Positions 36,479 through 46,080 of a stretch of DNA of 64,000 nucleotides are shown here, in pieces. How positions within the stretch are numbered: the stretch's first letter is position 1; each line of letters begins with the position of its first letter. Where the stretch lies: positions 1 through 64,000 of the forward strand of contig CALKHP010000016.1 of NCBI GenBank assembly GCA_937988775.1, in the 5' to 3' direction. The notes beneath the pieces were generated by a model. That model saw nothing but the letters and a program-made list of their open reading frames with translations, searched no databases and was not told the origin of the DNA. The DNA comes from an uncultured Alphaproteobacteria bacterium (GTDB lineage Bacteria; Pseudomonadota; Alphaproteobacteria; Rhizobiales; Beijerinckiaceae). Both the position numbers and the translations under genes were made by a program.

Positions 36479-37273
36479 TCACCCTTGCGCCGTCTGCGTC
36501 ACCTGCCCCGGCCGCCACACCAGCAGCCGGCGCTCGATCAGCGTCACCAGCCCGTCGACGGCGATCACCACCACGGTCAGGATCAGCATGCCGGAGAACA
36601 CGCCGGTGACGTCGAACACGCCCTCGGCCTCCTGGATCTTGTAGCCGAGCCCAGCGGACGAGCCGAGATATTCGCCGACCACCGCGCCGACCAGCGCGAA
36701 GCCGACCGAGGTGTGCAGCGAGGAGAACATCCACGACAGCGCCGAGGGCCAATAGACATGGCGCATGAGCTGGCGCTCGTTCATGCCGAGCATGCGCGCG
36801 TTCGACAGCACGACGGGGCTGACTTCCTTGACGCCCTGATAGACGTTGAAGAACACGATGAAGAACACCAGCGTCACGCCGAGCGCCACCTTGGACCAGA
36901 TGCCGAGCCCGAACCACAGCGCGAAGATCGGCGCCAGCACGACGCGCGGCAGCGCGTTGATCGCCTTGACATACGGGTCGAACACCGCCGCCAACAGTTC
37001 CTGACGTGCGAACCAGAAGCCGATGACGATGCCGCCGCCGGCACCGATGACGAAGGCGAGGAAGGTCTCAGTCAGCGTGATGGCGAGGTGGTGCCAGATT
37101 TCCCCGCCCATCAGGTCGTGGAAACAACGGCTGAGCACGTCGATCGGCGTCGAGAAGAAGAATTGCATCTTCTTGGGATCGCCGATCAGCGCGGTCGTCG
37201 TCACCACATGCCAGAAGGCGAAGGCAAGCACCGCGACGAGGATTTGCAGGGCGAGCAGCCGGGTGCGGTTCAT
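36479..37273 (-). CDS. ABC transporter permease, SsuC/TauC type
   Basis: 264 residues, about six membrane helices. The cytoplasmic loop with the EAA-type motif (VVLSNARMLGMNERQLMRHVYWPSAL) contacts the ATPase. The ATG at 37273 overlaps the ATPase stop (ATGA). Together with the ATPase upstream and two binding proteins downstream it forms a complete importer of the nitrate/sulfonate/taurine family. Confidence 0.9.
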   Translation of the reverse strand: MNRTRLLALQILVAVLAFAFWHVVTTTALIGDPKKMQFFFSTPIDVLSRCFHDLMGGEIWHHLAITLTETFLAFVIGAGGGIVIGFWFARQELLAAVFDPYVKAINALPRVVLAPIFALWFGLGIWSKVALGVTLVFFIVFFNVYQGVKEVSPVVLSNARMLGMNERQLMRHVYWPSALSWMFSSLHTSVGFALVGAVVGEYLGSSAGLGYKIQEAEGVFDVTGVFSGMLILTVVVIAVDGLVTLIERRLLVWRPGQVTQTAQG

Positions 37274-38118
37274 GCGTCCTTGCCTTCGCCGAGATCGTAG
37301 GCCTTCTGGACCTCGAGCTTCAGCGTATTCCAGATTTCCCGGTGCAGCGCGTGGAAGCGTGGCTCGGTGCGGATATCGGCGATGTTGCGCGGGCGCGGCA
37401 GGTCGATGCGGAAATCGCCGATCAGTTGCGACGATGGCCCGGACGACATCACCACCACCCGGTCGGAGAGCGCGATCGCTTCCTCGAGATCGTGGGTCAC
37501 GAACATCAGCGCCTTGCGGTCCTGCTGCCACAGGCTCAGCAACAGGTCGCCCATGATGATGCGGGTCTGGGCGTCGAGCGGCCCGAACGGCTCGTCCATC
37601 AGCAGGATCTTCGGCTTGCGCGCCAGCATCTGCGCCAAGGCCACGCGCTTGCGCTGGCCGCCGGAAAGCTGGTGCGGGTAACGGTCGGCGAAGCTTTTCA
37701 GCCCGACCTGCTTCAGCAGGGCGCGCCCGGTTTCCAGTGCGTCGCGCCGCCGCGTGCCGGCGACCTCGAGCCCGATCGCCACATTGTCGAGCGCCGTCTT
37801 CCACGGCATCAGCGCATCCTGCTGGAAGAGATAGCCCGATTGCGCGTTGATGCCGCTGAGCGGCTGCCCGAAAATCTCGACGCTGCCGGATGACGGCTTG
37901 ATCAGGCCGGCGGCGGCGTTGAGCAGGGTGGACTTGCCGCAGCCGGTCGGCCCGACAAGCGACACGAACTCGCCCTCCGACACCCACAGGTTCGACGGCG
38001 CCACCGCCTCGTAACGGCCACCGCCCTTAAGCGTGTAGGCGATCGAGACTTCGCCGAGGTGGACCGCCACGCGCGGCATGGCCGCCCGGTCCGCCAAACG
38101 GATCACCGTCTCTGGCAT
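37270..38118 (-). CDS. ABC transporter ATPase, SsuB/TauB type
   Basis: 282 residues. Walker A GPTGCGKST, Q-loop FQQDALMPW, signature LSGGQRKRVALAQ, Walker B ILLMDEPFGPLD and switch His in FVTHDLEEA are all present. It powers the adjacent permease. The ATG at 38118 follows the strong ribosome site GGGAGGGAG; a GTG four codons upstream lies inside that site and is rejected. First gene of the operon; the divergent TauE/SafE gene starts 146 bases away. Confidence 0.92.
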   Translation of the reverse strand: MPETVIRLADRAAMPRVAVHLGEVSIAYTLKGGGRYEAVAPSNLWVSEGEFVSLVGPTGCGKSTLLNAAAGLIKPSSGSVEIFGQPLSGINAQSGYLFQQDALMPWKTALDNVAIGLEVAGTRRRDALETGRALLKQVGLKSFADRYPHQLSGGQRKRVALAQMLARKPKILLMDEPFGPLDAQTRIIMGDLLLSLWQQDRKALMFVTHDLEEAIALSDRVVVMSSGPSSQLIGDFRIDLPRPRNIADIRTEPRFHALHREIWNTLKLEVQKAYDLGEGKDA

Positions 38119-38264
38119 TCTCCCTCCCACACGGTTCCCTGGGAACTCGGAGCGAAAAGGGTAATGAAACCTGACCTAAGCAGCAAGACTATTCCTTGCC
38201 GCCGCCGTTCGACTTAGGTTGGCGTCTCGCGCGCGACAACGCCCCCCGACACGACAAAAGGCCG

Positions 38265-39014
38265 ATGATGAACGGTGATCTCTGGCTCTGGCCGATTTGC
38301 GGCGCGGTCCTGCTGCTGGCCGGCTTCGTGAAAGGCGTGATCGGGCTCGGCCTGCCGACAATCTCCATCGGTCTGCTCGGCCTGGTGATGGCGCCGCTGC
38401 AGGCGGCCGCGTTGCTGGTCATCCCCAATTTCGTCACCAACATCCGGCAACTCGCCATCGGCGAGCCGGTCGGCGCCCTGATCCGCCGCCTGTGGCCCCT
38501 GCTCGCCGGCATCGCGCTCGGCACCTTCGCCGGCACACTCACGCTGCCGCTCGATTCGCCGGCCTGGGCCATCGCCGCGCTTGGCGTGGTGCTGGTGCTC
38601 TATGCCGGCGTCGGCCTGGCGACGAGCGAGCTTCGCGTGCCGCCCGCCGCCGAGCGCTGGGCCGGGCCGCTGGTCGGCTTCGTCACCGGGCTGGTCACGG
38701 TGGCGACTGGCGTGTTCGTCATCCCGGCCGTGCCCTACCTTCAGGCGCTCGGCCTGTCGCGCAACCTGCTGGTGCAGGCGCTCGGCCTGTCCTTCCTGAC
38801 CTCGGCCATCGCCCTGACGCCGGCCATCGTCACCACCGGCGACCTGACCTTGCCGGTCGCCGCCGCCTCGCTGCTGGCGCTCGCGCCGGCACTTGCCGGC
38901 ATGGCGCTCGGCCAGGTCTGCCGCGACCGCATCAGCCGCACGGCGTTCCGCCGCGCCTTCTTCGGCGGGCTGCTGCTATTGGGATTTTATCTGGCCGTAC
39001 GGGTTGGTCTTTGA
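38265..39014 (+). CDS. TauE/SafE-family anion exporter
   Basis: 249 residues with about eight membrane helices and the internal repeat typical of TauE/SafE (GFVKGVIGLGLPTISIGLLG in the first half, GFVTGLVTVATGVFVIPAVP in the second). Members export sulfite or sulfoacetate produced from sulfonates. It is divergent from the SsuABC-type operon, which favours a sulfonate as that operon's substrate. Two adjacent ATGs (38265, 38268) are possible starts. Confidence 0.85.
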   Translation: MMNGDLWLWPICGAVLLLAGFVKGVIGLGLPTISIGLLGLVMAPLQAAALLVIPNFVTNIRQLAIGEPVGALIRRLWPLLAGIALGTFAGTLTLPLDSPAWAIAALGVVLVLYAGVGLATSELRVPPAAERWAGPLVGFVTGLVTVATGVFVIPAVPYLQALGLSRNLLVQALGLSFLTSAIALTPAIVTTGDLTLPVAAASLLALAPALAGMALGQVCRDRISRTAFRRAFFGGLLLLGFYLAVRVGL

Positions 39015-39062
39015 GGGGCATCGTCGCCTGCCATTGAGCGTTTGCCGGCAAGCACCTGCCGC

Positions 39063-39101
39063 GCAAAAGAAAACGCCTCGCGGGATTTCTCCCGCGAGGC
39101 G
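39063..39101 (-). terminator. Rho-independent terminator of ilvC
   Basis: Perfect 11-base stem CGCCTCGCGGG/CCCGCGAGGCG with a six-base loop (39074-39101). On the minus strand it is followed by gttttcttttg, a U-rich tract. It lies 30 bases after the ilvC stop and may also serve the convergent TauE-type gene. Confidence 0.85.
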
Positions 39102-39131
39102 CCCAATCTCAATCGGCTAGCGCCGAAAAGC

Positions 39132-40175
<1,044 letters not shown>

Positions 40176-40826
40176 TCAGGAGCCGGTTTTACCGGCGGGG
40201 GCTTCTGCTCCGTAAAGAGCGAAAAACTGGCTGGCTGCTGCCGCAGCGTCGGCTTCGATGCCGGCGGCGGTCAATGTCAGGCTGTCGCCGAGCAGCAGCC
40301 GGATATGCACGTCGCGCGCGATCAGGCCGAAGAAGGTCTGGAATGCGGCTTCGGCATCCACGAATTGCAGGAGGCCGGCGGCACGGCCCGCTTCCAGCAC
40401 CGGCTTCAGCCGTTCGCCGAGGGCGAAGCGGCCATGCCTGAGCACGATGGCGCCGAGATGGCCCTTGTCCGAGGCCGCCTGCCCGATCGCCACGCGATTG
40501 AGCGCCAGCGAGGTGTCGGACGAGATCACGCTCAGCCATTTGGCGGCGAAATCCTCGAGCCGCGCGCTGAGCGAGGCGCGATCGATACGGGCCGGATCGA
40601 CCGCCGGCACGTGCACGCGCGACGCCTGGTATTGCACCGTCGCGGAGAGCAGGCCGTCGCGATCGCCGAACCACTTGTACAGCGTTTCCTTGGAGCAGCT
40701 CGCCCGGCGCGCGACCGAGGCCATGGTCAGGCGATGGCCATCCTCGACGAGCAGATGCAGCGCCGCGTCAAGCACTTCGGCCTGTCGCGCATTCGGCTCG
40801 CTCCCGCTGGTCTGGCTGCTGTTCAT
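40176..40826 (-). CDS. TetR-family regulator upstream of ilvC
   Basis: 216 residues. The N-terminal helix-turn-helix (about 14-60: LTMASVARRASCSKETLYKWF) is typical of TetR; the C-terminal ligand domain includes an AefR-like segment (FQTFFGLIARDVHIRLLLG). Overlapping dyads at 40843-40866, 17 bases before the start, are a likely autoregulatory operator. Its position directly before ilvC suggests that ilvC is in the same transcript. Effector unknown. Confidence 0.88.
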   Translation of the reverse strand: MNSSQTSGSEPNARQAEVLDAALHLLVEDGHRLTMASVARRASCSKETLYKWFGDRDGLLSATVQYQASRVHVPAVDPARIDRASLSARLEDFAAKWLSVISSDTSLALNRVAIGQAASDKGHLGAIVLRHGRFALGERLKPVLEAGRAAGLLQFVDAEAAFQTFFGLIARDVHIRLLLGDSLTLTAAGIEADAAAAASQFFALYGAEAPAGKTGS

Positions 40827-40842
40827 GTCACGCTGAGAATTT

Positions 40843-40866
40843 ACCGTACCGAACGTTACGGTTCGG
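40843..40866. promoter_or_regulatory. Overlapping dyads, candidate TetR operator
   Basis: ACCGTA (40843-40848) pairs with TACGGT (40857-40862), and CCGAAC (40849-40854) with GTTCGG (40861-40866). Two interleaved palindromes immediately before a TetR-family gene are the usual arrangement for binding of two dimers. Confidence 0.6.
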
Positions 40867-40904
40867 AGATTTCTCTAGGAAATCCGGGAGCCCACGTCAA
40901 TACG

Positions 40905-41513
40905 CTAATGCACGACGACATCGCTGAAGATCGGCCACAGCGAGGCCACCAGCAGCAGCGCCATGGTCACGTTGATGGCTCTGAGCGCGCGCGGGTTGTT
41001 GATCAGCCGGCGCAAGCCGACGCCGCACAGCGCCCACACGCCGATCGAGGGCAAGGTCACCACGCAGAACACCAGCACCACGATCGCCATCGAGAACAGG
41101 AAATGCTCGTGGCTGGTATAGGCGGCGCAGGCGCCGATGGCGATCACCCAGGCTTTCGGGTTGATCCACTGGAAGGCGGCCGCCTGCAGGAAACTCAGCG
41201 GCTGGCCCTTGGCCTTGCCTTCCTTGATGCCATGCGCGGTCGCGATCGCCCAGGCGAGCCACAACATATAGAGCGCGCCGGCATATTTCAGGATGGTGTA
41301 GAGCACCGGCCAATGCTCGAAAACCTGCGCGAGCCCGATGCCGACCATGGCGATCATGAAGGCGAAGCCGAGTGAAATGCCGAGCATATGCGGTATGCTG
41401 CGCCGAAAGCCGAAGCTCAGGCCGGAAGCCAGTACCATTGCGTTGTTCGGCCCCGGCGTGATGGCCATCACGAAGGCGAAGGCGACGAGCGCCGCCAGGA
41501 GATCAAGCGACAT
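40905..41513 (-). CDS. LysE/RhtB-family amino-acid exporter
   Basis: 202 residues with six membrane helices. The N-terminal signature AFVMAITPGPNNAMVLASGL and the central QWINPKAWVIAIGA are characteristic of LysE/RhtB translocators, which export amino acids or homoserine lactones. The ATG at 41513 is used; a TTG two codons upstream is possible. It starts 34 bases from the divergent DUF924 gene. Confidence 0.9.
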   Translation of the reverse strand: MSLDLLAALVAFAFVMAITPGPNNAMVLASGLSFGFRRSIPHMLGISLGFAFMIAMVGIGLAQVFEHWPVLYTILKYAGALYMLWLAWAIATAHGIKEGKAKGQPLSFLQAAAFQWINPKAWVIAIGACAAYTSHEHFLFSMAIVVLVFCVVTLPSIGVWALCGVGLRRLINNPRALRAINVTMALLLVASLWPIFSDVVVH

Positions 41514-41547
41514 GAGCAAAGGTCCGTTGAATCAGAAGGTGAACGAC

Positions 41548-42117
41548 ATGAATCGATCCCTCAGCCCCCCACCCCAAGCCCTTGAGGTCGTTTGCTTCTG
41601 GCAAGAGGCCGGGCCGGAACGCTGGTTCGCCAAGAGCGATGCCTTCGACGCCGACATCCGCCGCCGCTTCCTGGCGCTGGTCGATGACGCCCAGGCCGGC
41701 GGCCTGTCGGACTGGGCCGCAACCGCCGACGGCACCCTCGCGCTGATGCTGGTGCTCGACCAGTTCCCGCGCAACCTGTTCCGTGGCAGCCCGCGCGCCT
41801 TTGCCGGCGACGCGCATGCCCTCGCGCTGGCCAATGCCGCCATCGCCAGGGGCTTCGACCGCCAGGTCGCGCCGGAACTCAGGCCGTTCTTCTACCTGCC
41901 CTTCATGCATTCCGAGGTGCTCGCCGACCAGGAGCGCTCGCTCGAACTCTATCGCATCCTGCACGCCGAGGGCGGCACCGACAACCGGAGTTTCGCCGAC
42001 GAGCATCACGAGATCATCGCCCGCTTCGGCCGCTTCCCGCATCGCAACGCCGTGCTCGGCCGCACCACCACGCCCGAGGAACAGGCCTTCCTCGACGGTG
42101 GCGGCTTCAAGGGCTGA
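41548..42117 (+). CDS. DUF924 family protein
   Basis: 189 residues. Family landmarks are VVCFWQEAGPERWFAKSDAF, LMLVLDQFPRNLFRGSPRAF, FFYLPFMHSE and FGRFPHRNAVLGR. DUF924 proteins are TPR-like helical proteins of unknown function. The ATG at 41548 has AAGGTG seven bases upstream; an in-frame ATG at 41512 overlaps the divergent lysE start and lacks a site. It ends two bases before the convergent DUF1272 gene. Confidence 0.88.
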   Translation: MNRSLSPPPQALEVVCFWQEAGPERWFAKSDAFDADIRRRFLALVDDAQAGGLSDWAATADGTLALMLVLDQFPRNLFRGSPRAFAGDAHALALANAAIARGFDRQVAPELRPFFYLPFMHSEVLADQERSLELYRILHAEGGTDNRSFADEHHEIIARFGRFPHRNAVLGRTTTPEEQAFLDGGGFKG

Positions 42118-42119
42118 GG

Positions 42120-42362
42120 TCAGGCGGCGCAGCCTTGCGGCTTGAACACCCGCGCGCCGGAGGCCGGAAACCGTTCCAGCTTGGCTGCCGGACGCAGCGG
42201 GCGCGGCGCGAAGTTGCCACCGCAATTCGGGCAGATGCCGTGCAGCTTTTCCATGACGCATTGCATGCAGAACGTGCACTCGAACGAGCAGATCATCGCG
42301 TCGCGGCTGTCCGGCGGCAGATCGCGGTCGCAGCATTCGCAACCGGGCTTGAGCAGCAGCAT
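42120..42362 (-). CDS. DUF1272 zinc-ribbon-like protein
   Basis: 80 residues: MLLLKPGCECCDRDLPPDSR, then CSFECTFCMQCV and CPNCGGNF. The clustered CxxC pairs suggest one or two bound zinc ions. This is the DUF1272 family, function unknown. AAGGAGA precedes the ATG at a good distance. Longer in-frame codons upstream are not conserved-looking. Confidence 0.88.
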   Translation of the reverse strand: MLLLKPGCECCDRDLPPDSRDAMICSFECTFCMQCVMEKLHGICPNCGGNFAPRPLRPAAKLERFPASGARVFKPQGCAA

Positions 42363-42463
42363 GGGGTTTCTCCTTCCCTGCCGGGAGAAGCCATGTTGCC
42401 ATCCCGTGCGGTTCGCTTGCCAATGACACTTTATGCTCGCGTCGATTGCCGTTGCTGATTGGC

Positions 42464-42481
42464 GCGGCGCTTTCGCGCCGC
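42464..42481. terminator. Stem-loop downstream of ilvH
   Basis: Perfect stem GCGGCGC-TTTC-GCGCCGC, 22 bases after the ilvH stop. There is no T-tract on the ilvH strand, so its role as terminator is uncertain. Confidence 0.35.
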
Positions 42482-42502
42482 CTTCATTCACATGGCCTTT
42501 TT

Positions 42503-43039
42503 TCACATCCCCTCGGCGCCGCGCGCGATGGCCGCGACGCCGGTGCGCGACACCTCGACCAGCCCGATCGCCGCCATCAGCTTGATGAAGCGCTCGACAT
42601 CGTCGCTGGTGCCGGTCAGTTCGAATACGAAGGATGACAGCGTCGCATCGACCGTGCGCGCGCCAAAGGCGGCCGCGAGCCTGAGCGCCTCCATGCGGTG
42701 CTCGCCGCTGCCGGCGACCTTGACCAGCGCCAGCTCGCGCTCGATCGACTGCCCGGTCATGGTCAGGTCGATGACGCGATGCACCGGCACGAGCCGTTCG
42801 AGCTGCGCCTTGATCTGCTCGATCACCGCCGGCGTGCCGCTGGTGATCACCGTCAGGCGCGAGAGATGGCTCTCATGCTCGGTCTCGGTGACGGTCAGGC
42901 TCTCGATATTATAGCCGCGCCCCGAGAACAGCCCGGCGATGCGGGCGAGAACCCCCGGTTCGTTATCGACGAGCACGCATAGGGTGCGCCGCTCGACGAT
43001 CTGCGGGCCGGTCGGGTCGTTGTAATGCGATTTCATCAT
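42503..43039 (-). CDS. ilvH: Acetolactate synthase small subunit
   Basis: 178 residues. The N-terminal ACT domain (RTLCVLVDNEPGVLARIAGL and FSGRGYNIESLTV) binds valine and confers feedback inhibition on the catalytic subunit; a second ferredoxin-like domain follows. The start is ambiguous among ATG 43039, ATG 43036 and TTG 43051; 43039 is chosen as first ATG. It lies 60 bases after the ilvI stop, in one operon controlled by the ilv leader at 44975-45025. Confidence 0.94.
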   Translation of the reverse strand: MMKSHYNDPTGPQIVERRTLCVLVDNEPGVLARIAGLFSGRGYNIESLTVTETEHESHLSRLTVITSGTPAVIEQIKAQLERLVPVHRVIDLTMTGQSIERELALVKVAGSGEHRMEALRLAAAFGARTVDATLSSFVFELTGTSDDVERFIKLMAAIGLVEVSRTGVAAIARGAEGM

Positions 43040-43099
43040 CGGCTCTTTCAAATTGTCCTCTGCGTCCTTCCGCTCAAGCGAGAGCGCGGCCGAGGCGCT

Positions 43100-44857
43100 C
43101 TACACCAGCATCTTGCCCTTGGCGTCGATGACGCTGCCGATATCTTCCGCCGTGTCGGGCAGGATCATCTCGTTATGCGCCTTGCCGGACGGGATCATCG
43201 GGAAGCAGTTCTCTTCCGCCGACACGATGCAGTCGAGGATCACGGGGCCTGGATGCTCGATCATCTCGAGCAGCGCCGCGTCGAGCTTGTCCGGATCGTC
43301 GCAGCGGATGCCCTTGCCGTGATAGGCTTCCGCCAGCTTGACGAAATCCGGCAGCGCGGCGGTGTAGCTTTCCGAATAGCGCCCGCCATGCAGTAATTCC
43401 TGCCACTGGCGCACCATGCCCATATAGCCGTTATTGAGGATGCACACCTTGACCGGCAGCCGATACTGCGCGGCAGTCGACATTTCCTGCATGTTCATCA
43501 GGATCGAGGCTTCGCCGGCGATATCGACGACCAGCGCATTGGGATGCGCCATCTGCACGCCGATGGCGGCCGGCAGGCCGTAGCCCATCGTGCCGAGCCC
43601 GCCGGAGGTCATCCAACGATTGGGCTCGTCGAAATGGAAATGCTGCGCCGCCCACATCTGGTGCTGGCCGACTTCCGTCGTGATGTAGGTGTCGCGCCCG
43701 CGCGTCAGGGCGTAGAGCCGCTGCACGACCTGCTGCGGCTTGATGACGTTCGGCGAGGTCTTGAAGCTCAGCGACTTGCGCGCCCGCCACTGGTCGATCT
43801 GCTTCCACCACGCGTCGAGGCCGGGCTTGGCGCCCTTGGCCTTGTCCTTCCACAGTTTCAGCATCGCCTCGAGCACATGGCCGGCATCGCCGACGATGCC
43901 GATATCGATATGCACGTTCTTGTTGATCGAGGACGGGTCGATATCGACGTGGATTTTCGCCGAGTTCGGCGAGAACCCGTCGAGCCGCCCGGTGATGCGA
44001 TCATCGAAGCGCGCACCGATATTGATCATCACGTCGCAGCCATGCATCGCCATGTTGGCTTCGTAGGTGCCATGCATGCCGAGCATGCCGAGCCATTGCG
44101 GATCATTGGCCGGATAGGCGCCGAGCCCCATCAGCGTCGAGGTGACGGGAAATCCGGTCAGGCGCGCCAGTTCCTTCAGGGCGGCGCTGGCCTTCGGCCC
44201 GGCATTGATCACGCCGCCGCCGGTATAGAACACCGGCCGCTTGGCGCTGCGCATCAACTCGACCGCGGCGGCGATCTTGGCCATGTCGCCATCGACGCGC
44301 GGCTGGTACGATTTATGCGCGCTGTTCTCCGGCCCCTTGTAGATGCCGCTGGCGAACTGGATATCCTTCGGGATATCGACCACGACCGGGCCGGGCCGGC
44401 CATGCGTCGCGACATAGAACGCCTCGTGCAGCACGCGCGGCAGGTCCTCGATCTTCTTCACCAGGTAATTATGCTTGGTGCAGCTGCGCGTGATGCCGAC
44501 GGTATCGCATTCCTGGAACGCATCCGAGCCGATCAGATGCGTCGGCACCTGGCCGGTGATGCACACAATCGGGATCGAATCGAGCAGCGCGTCGGTCAGG
44601 CCGGTGACGGCGTTGGTCGCGCCCGGCCCCGAGGTCACCAGCACGCAGCCGACCTTGCCGGACGAGCGCGAATAACCCTCCGCCGCATGCACCGCGCCCT
44701 GCTCGTGACGCACCAGCACGTGATGCACGAAATTCTGCTGGTACATCGCGTCATAGATCGGCAGCACCGCGCCGCCGGGATAGCCGAAGAGGGTATCGAC
44801 GCCTTGATCCGTCAACGCGCGGATCACCATTTCCGCTCCGGTCATCGTCTCGCTCAT
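43100..44857 (-). CDS. ilvI: Acetolactate synthase large subunit
   Basis: 585 residues (595 if ATG 44887 is used). TPP-dependent enzyme condensing pyruvate with pyruvate or 2-ketobutyrate. The catalytic Glu region is RHEQGAVHAAEGYSR; FAD-binding (IGARFDDRITGRLDGF) and the TPP/Mg motif (IAGEASILMNMQEM ... NNGYMGMV) are present. ATG 44857 has GGAG six bases upstream; 44887 has AGGA at eight, so both are credible. The gene follows a leader peptide and a strong intrinsic terminator, i.e. attenuation. The symbol ilvB is also used for this subunit. Confidence 0.95.
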   Translation of the reverse strand: MSETMTGAEMVIRALTDQGVDTLFGYPGGAVLPIYDAMYQQNFVHHVLVRHEQGAVHAAEGYSRSSGKVGCVLVTSGPGATNAVTGLTDALLDSIPIVCITGQVPTHLIGSDAFQECDTVGITRSCTKHNYLVKKIEDLPRVLHEAFYVATHGRPGPVVVDIPKDIQFASGIYKGPENSAHKSYQPRVDGDMAKIAAAVELMRSAKRPVFYTGGGVINAGPKASAALKELARLTGFPVTSTLMGLGAYPANDPQWLGMLGMHGTYEANMAMHGCDVMINIGARFDDRITGRLDGFSPNSAKIHVDIDPSSINKNVHIDIGIVGDAGHVLEAMLKLWKDKAKGAKPGLDAWWKQIDQWRARKSLSFKTSPNVIKPQQVVQRLYALTRGRDTYITTEVGQHQMWAAQHFHFDEPNRWMTSGGLGTMGYGLPAAIGVQMAHPNALVVDIAGEASILMNMQEMSTAAQYRLPVKVCILNNGYMGMVRQWQELLHGGRYSESYTAALPDFVKLAEAYHGKGIRCDDPDKLDAALLEMIEHPGPVILDCIVSAEENCFPMIPSGKAHNEMILPDTAEDIGSVIDAKGKMLV

Positions 44858-44917
44858 CGTGGTCTCCGTCGGTTTCGTCTCTGGCATATCGGCTATCCTG
44901 GGGGCGTTTAAGGCAAC

Positions 44918-44942
44918 AAAAAAGGGCCTCGAAAGGGCCCTT
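44918..44942 (-). terminator. ilvIH attenuator terminator
   Basis: On the minus strand: AAGGGCC, a seven-base loop, GGCCCTT, then six Ts. It lies after the leader peptide stop and before both candidate ilvI starts, so readthrough is required for expression. An upstream stem ACGAAGC/GCTTCGT around 44967-44982 overlaps the leader stop and is a candidate pause hairpin. Confidence 0.85.
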
Positions 44943-44974
44943 GGGGTCAGCGCTAGCGGCGGGATCAACGAAGC

Positions 44975-45025
44975 CTAGCTTCGTCCCGTCTCCAGCGCCG
45001 ATCGTACAATAAGAATGCTGCGCAC
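44975..45025 (-). CDS. ilvIH leader peptide
   Basis: 17 codons from GTG 45025 to TAG: MRSILIVRSALETGRS (GTG read as Met). Four consecutive branched-chain codons, Ile-Leu-Ile-Val, are the expected sensor for the three end products. It is located between a good promoter (45057-45085) and the intrinsic terminator at 44918-44942. A weak ribosome site (GGGA) lies about ten bases upstream. Confidence 0.8.
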   Translation of the reverse strand: MRSILIVRSALETGRS

Positions 45026-45056
45026 GTGTTGCGTTCCCGGATATAAACGTGCGCGG

Positions 45057-45085
45057 ACGCTAGGCCCCTCGAAAGCGGCCGTCAA
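45057..45085 (-). promoter_or_regulatory. Candidate sigma-70 promoter of the ilvIH leader
   Basis: On the minus strand TTGACG (45085-45080), 17-base spacer, TAGCGT (45062-45057). The predicted transcript would begin about 25 bases before the leader start codon, which fits an attenuator. Confidence 0.5.
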
Positions 45086-45151
45086 GGGTTTTATCGCAGG
45101 CATCGCGTCTCGCACGGGCTCGCAGGGCCTCGTCATCCCGAAACCTCCCCC

Positions 45152-46069
45152 TCATCCTGAGCCTGTCGCAGGATGCTTCAGCACGCGCAGCGCCTCGTCC
45201 GCCCCCTCGCACCACGCCCAGCCGGCCCCGGCCATGAATTTGCGCGCCCAGGTGAACTGACGCTTGGCGTAGTTGCGGGTATCCTGCTGGCCGAGGCGGA
45301 TCGCCTCCTCCAGCGCCATCGCGCCGGCGAGGTGGCGTATCAGGTGCGGCACGCCATGGGCCTTCATCACGCCGCGATTGGCCGGCAGGCCACGCGCCCT
45401 CAACGCCGCGACCTCCTGCAACGCGCCCTGCCCGATCATCTGCTCGAAGCGCCGATCGATGCGCTGATAAAGCGTCTCGCGCGCCGGGGCGAGGAACACG
45501 CCGCGCCATGAGCCCGGCGCCAGCACCGGCGGCTGGCTGTGGCCGACCTGCCATTGCGCCAAGCTCGTCCCCGTCGCCTCGCGCACGGCGAGCGCGCGCT
45601 GGATGCGCGGGCTGTCGGCCGGCGCCAGGCGCGCGGCGCCTTCCGGATCGAGCCGGGCGAGCGCGGCATGCAGATCCTCGCCGCCAGCCGCCCGCGCCGC
45701 GATTGCCGCGCTGATCTCGAGCGGCACTGGCGGCGTCTCGACCAGCCCCTCGGTCAGCGCCTTGAAATACAGCCCCGTGCCGCCGACGAAAACGCGCGGG
45801 CGGCCGGGCGGCAGGGTGGCAACCGCGCGCAGCCACGCCCCGACGGTGAACTCCTGCGCGCCATCGACAAAGCCGAACAGGTGATGCGGCACGCCTGCCT
45901 GCTCGGCCGCATCCGGGCGCGCCGACAGGATGGCGAGATCGCGATAGACCTGCATCGAATCGGCGTTCACCACCGTGCCGCCGCACGCCTCGGCCAGCCG
46001 CACCGCCAGAGCGGACTTGCCGCTCGCGGTCGGACCTGCGATCAGGAACGCCTCAACCTCGCCCGCCAA
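45152..46069 (-). CDS. miaA: tRNA dimethylallyltransferase
   Basis: 305 residues. It prenylates A37 of tRNAs reading UNN codons. The P-loop GPTASGKS (residues 12-19), the segment VVNADSMQVYRDL and the tRNA-binding GGTGLYFKAL are present. The start is a TTG at 46069, back to back with serB. The last six residues PATGSG are encoded inside a palindromic repeat (45153-45175), which also supplies the stop codon. Confidence 0.93.
   Translation of the reverse strand: MAGEVEAFLIAGPTASGKSALAVRLAEACGGTVVNADSMQVYRDLAILSARPDAAEQAGVPHHLFGFVDGAQEFTVGAWLRAVATLPPGRPRVFVGGTGLYFKALTEGLVETPPVPLEISAAIAARAAGGEDLHAALARLDPEGAARLAPADSPRIQRALAVREATGTSLAQWQVGHSQPPVLAPGSWRGVFLAPARETLYQRIDRRFEQMIGQGALQEVAALRARGLPANRGVMKAHGVPHLIRHLAGAMALEEAIRLGQQDTRNYAKRQFTWARKFMAGAGWAWCEGADEALRVLKHPATGSG
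45153..45175. repeat. Palindromic repeat overlapping the miaA 3' end
   Basis: catcctg at 45153-45159 and caggatg at 45169-45175 with a nine-base loop, in the common alphaproteobacterial context CTCATCCTGAGCCTGTCG. It contains the last codons and the stop of miaA. Confidence 0.7.
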
Positions 46070-46080
46070 TGGATGCCCTC

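Noticed and set aside
38022..38036. A CTTAAG hexamer resembling a half PmrA box
   Set aside because: Single half site inside the ATPase coding region with no partner at five-base spacing.
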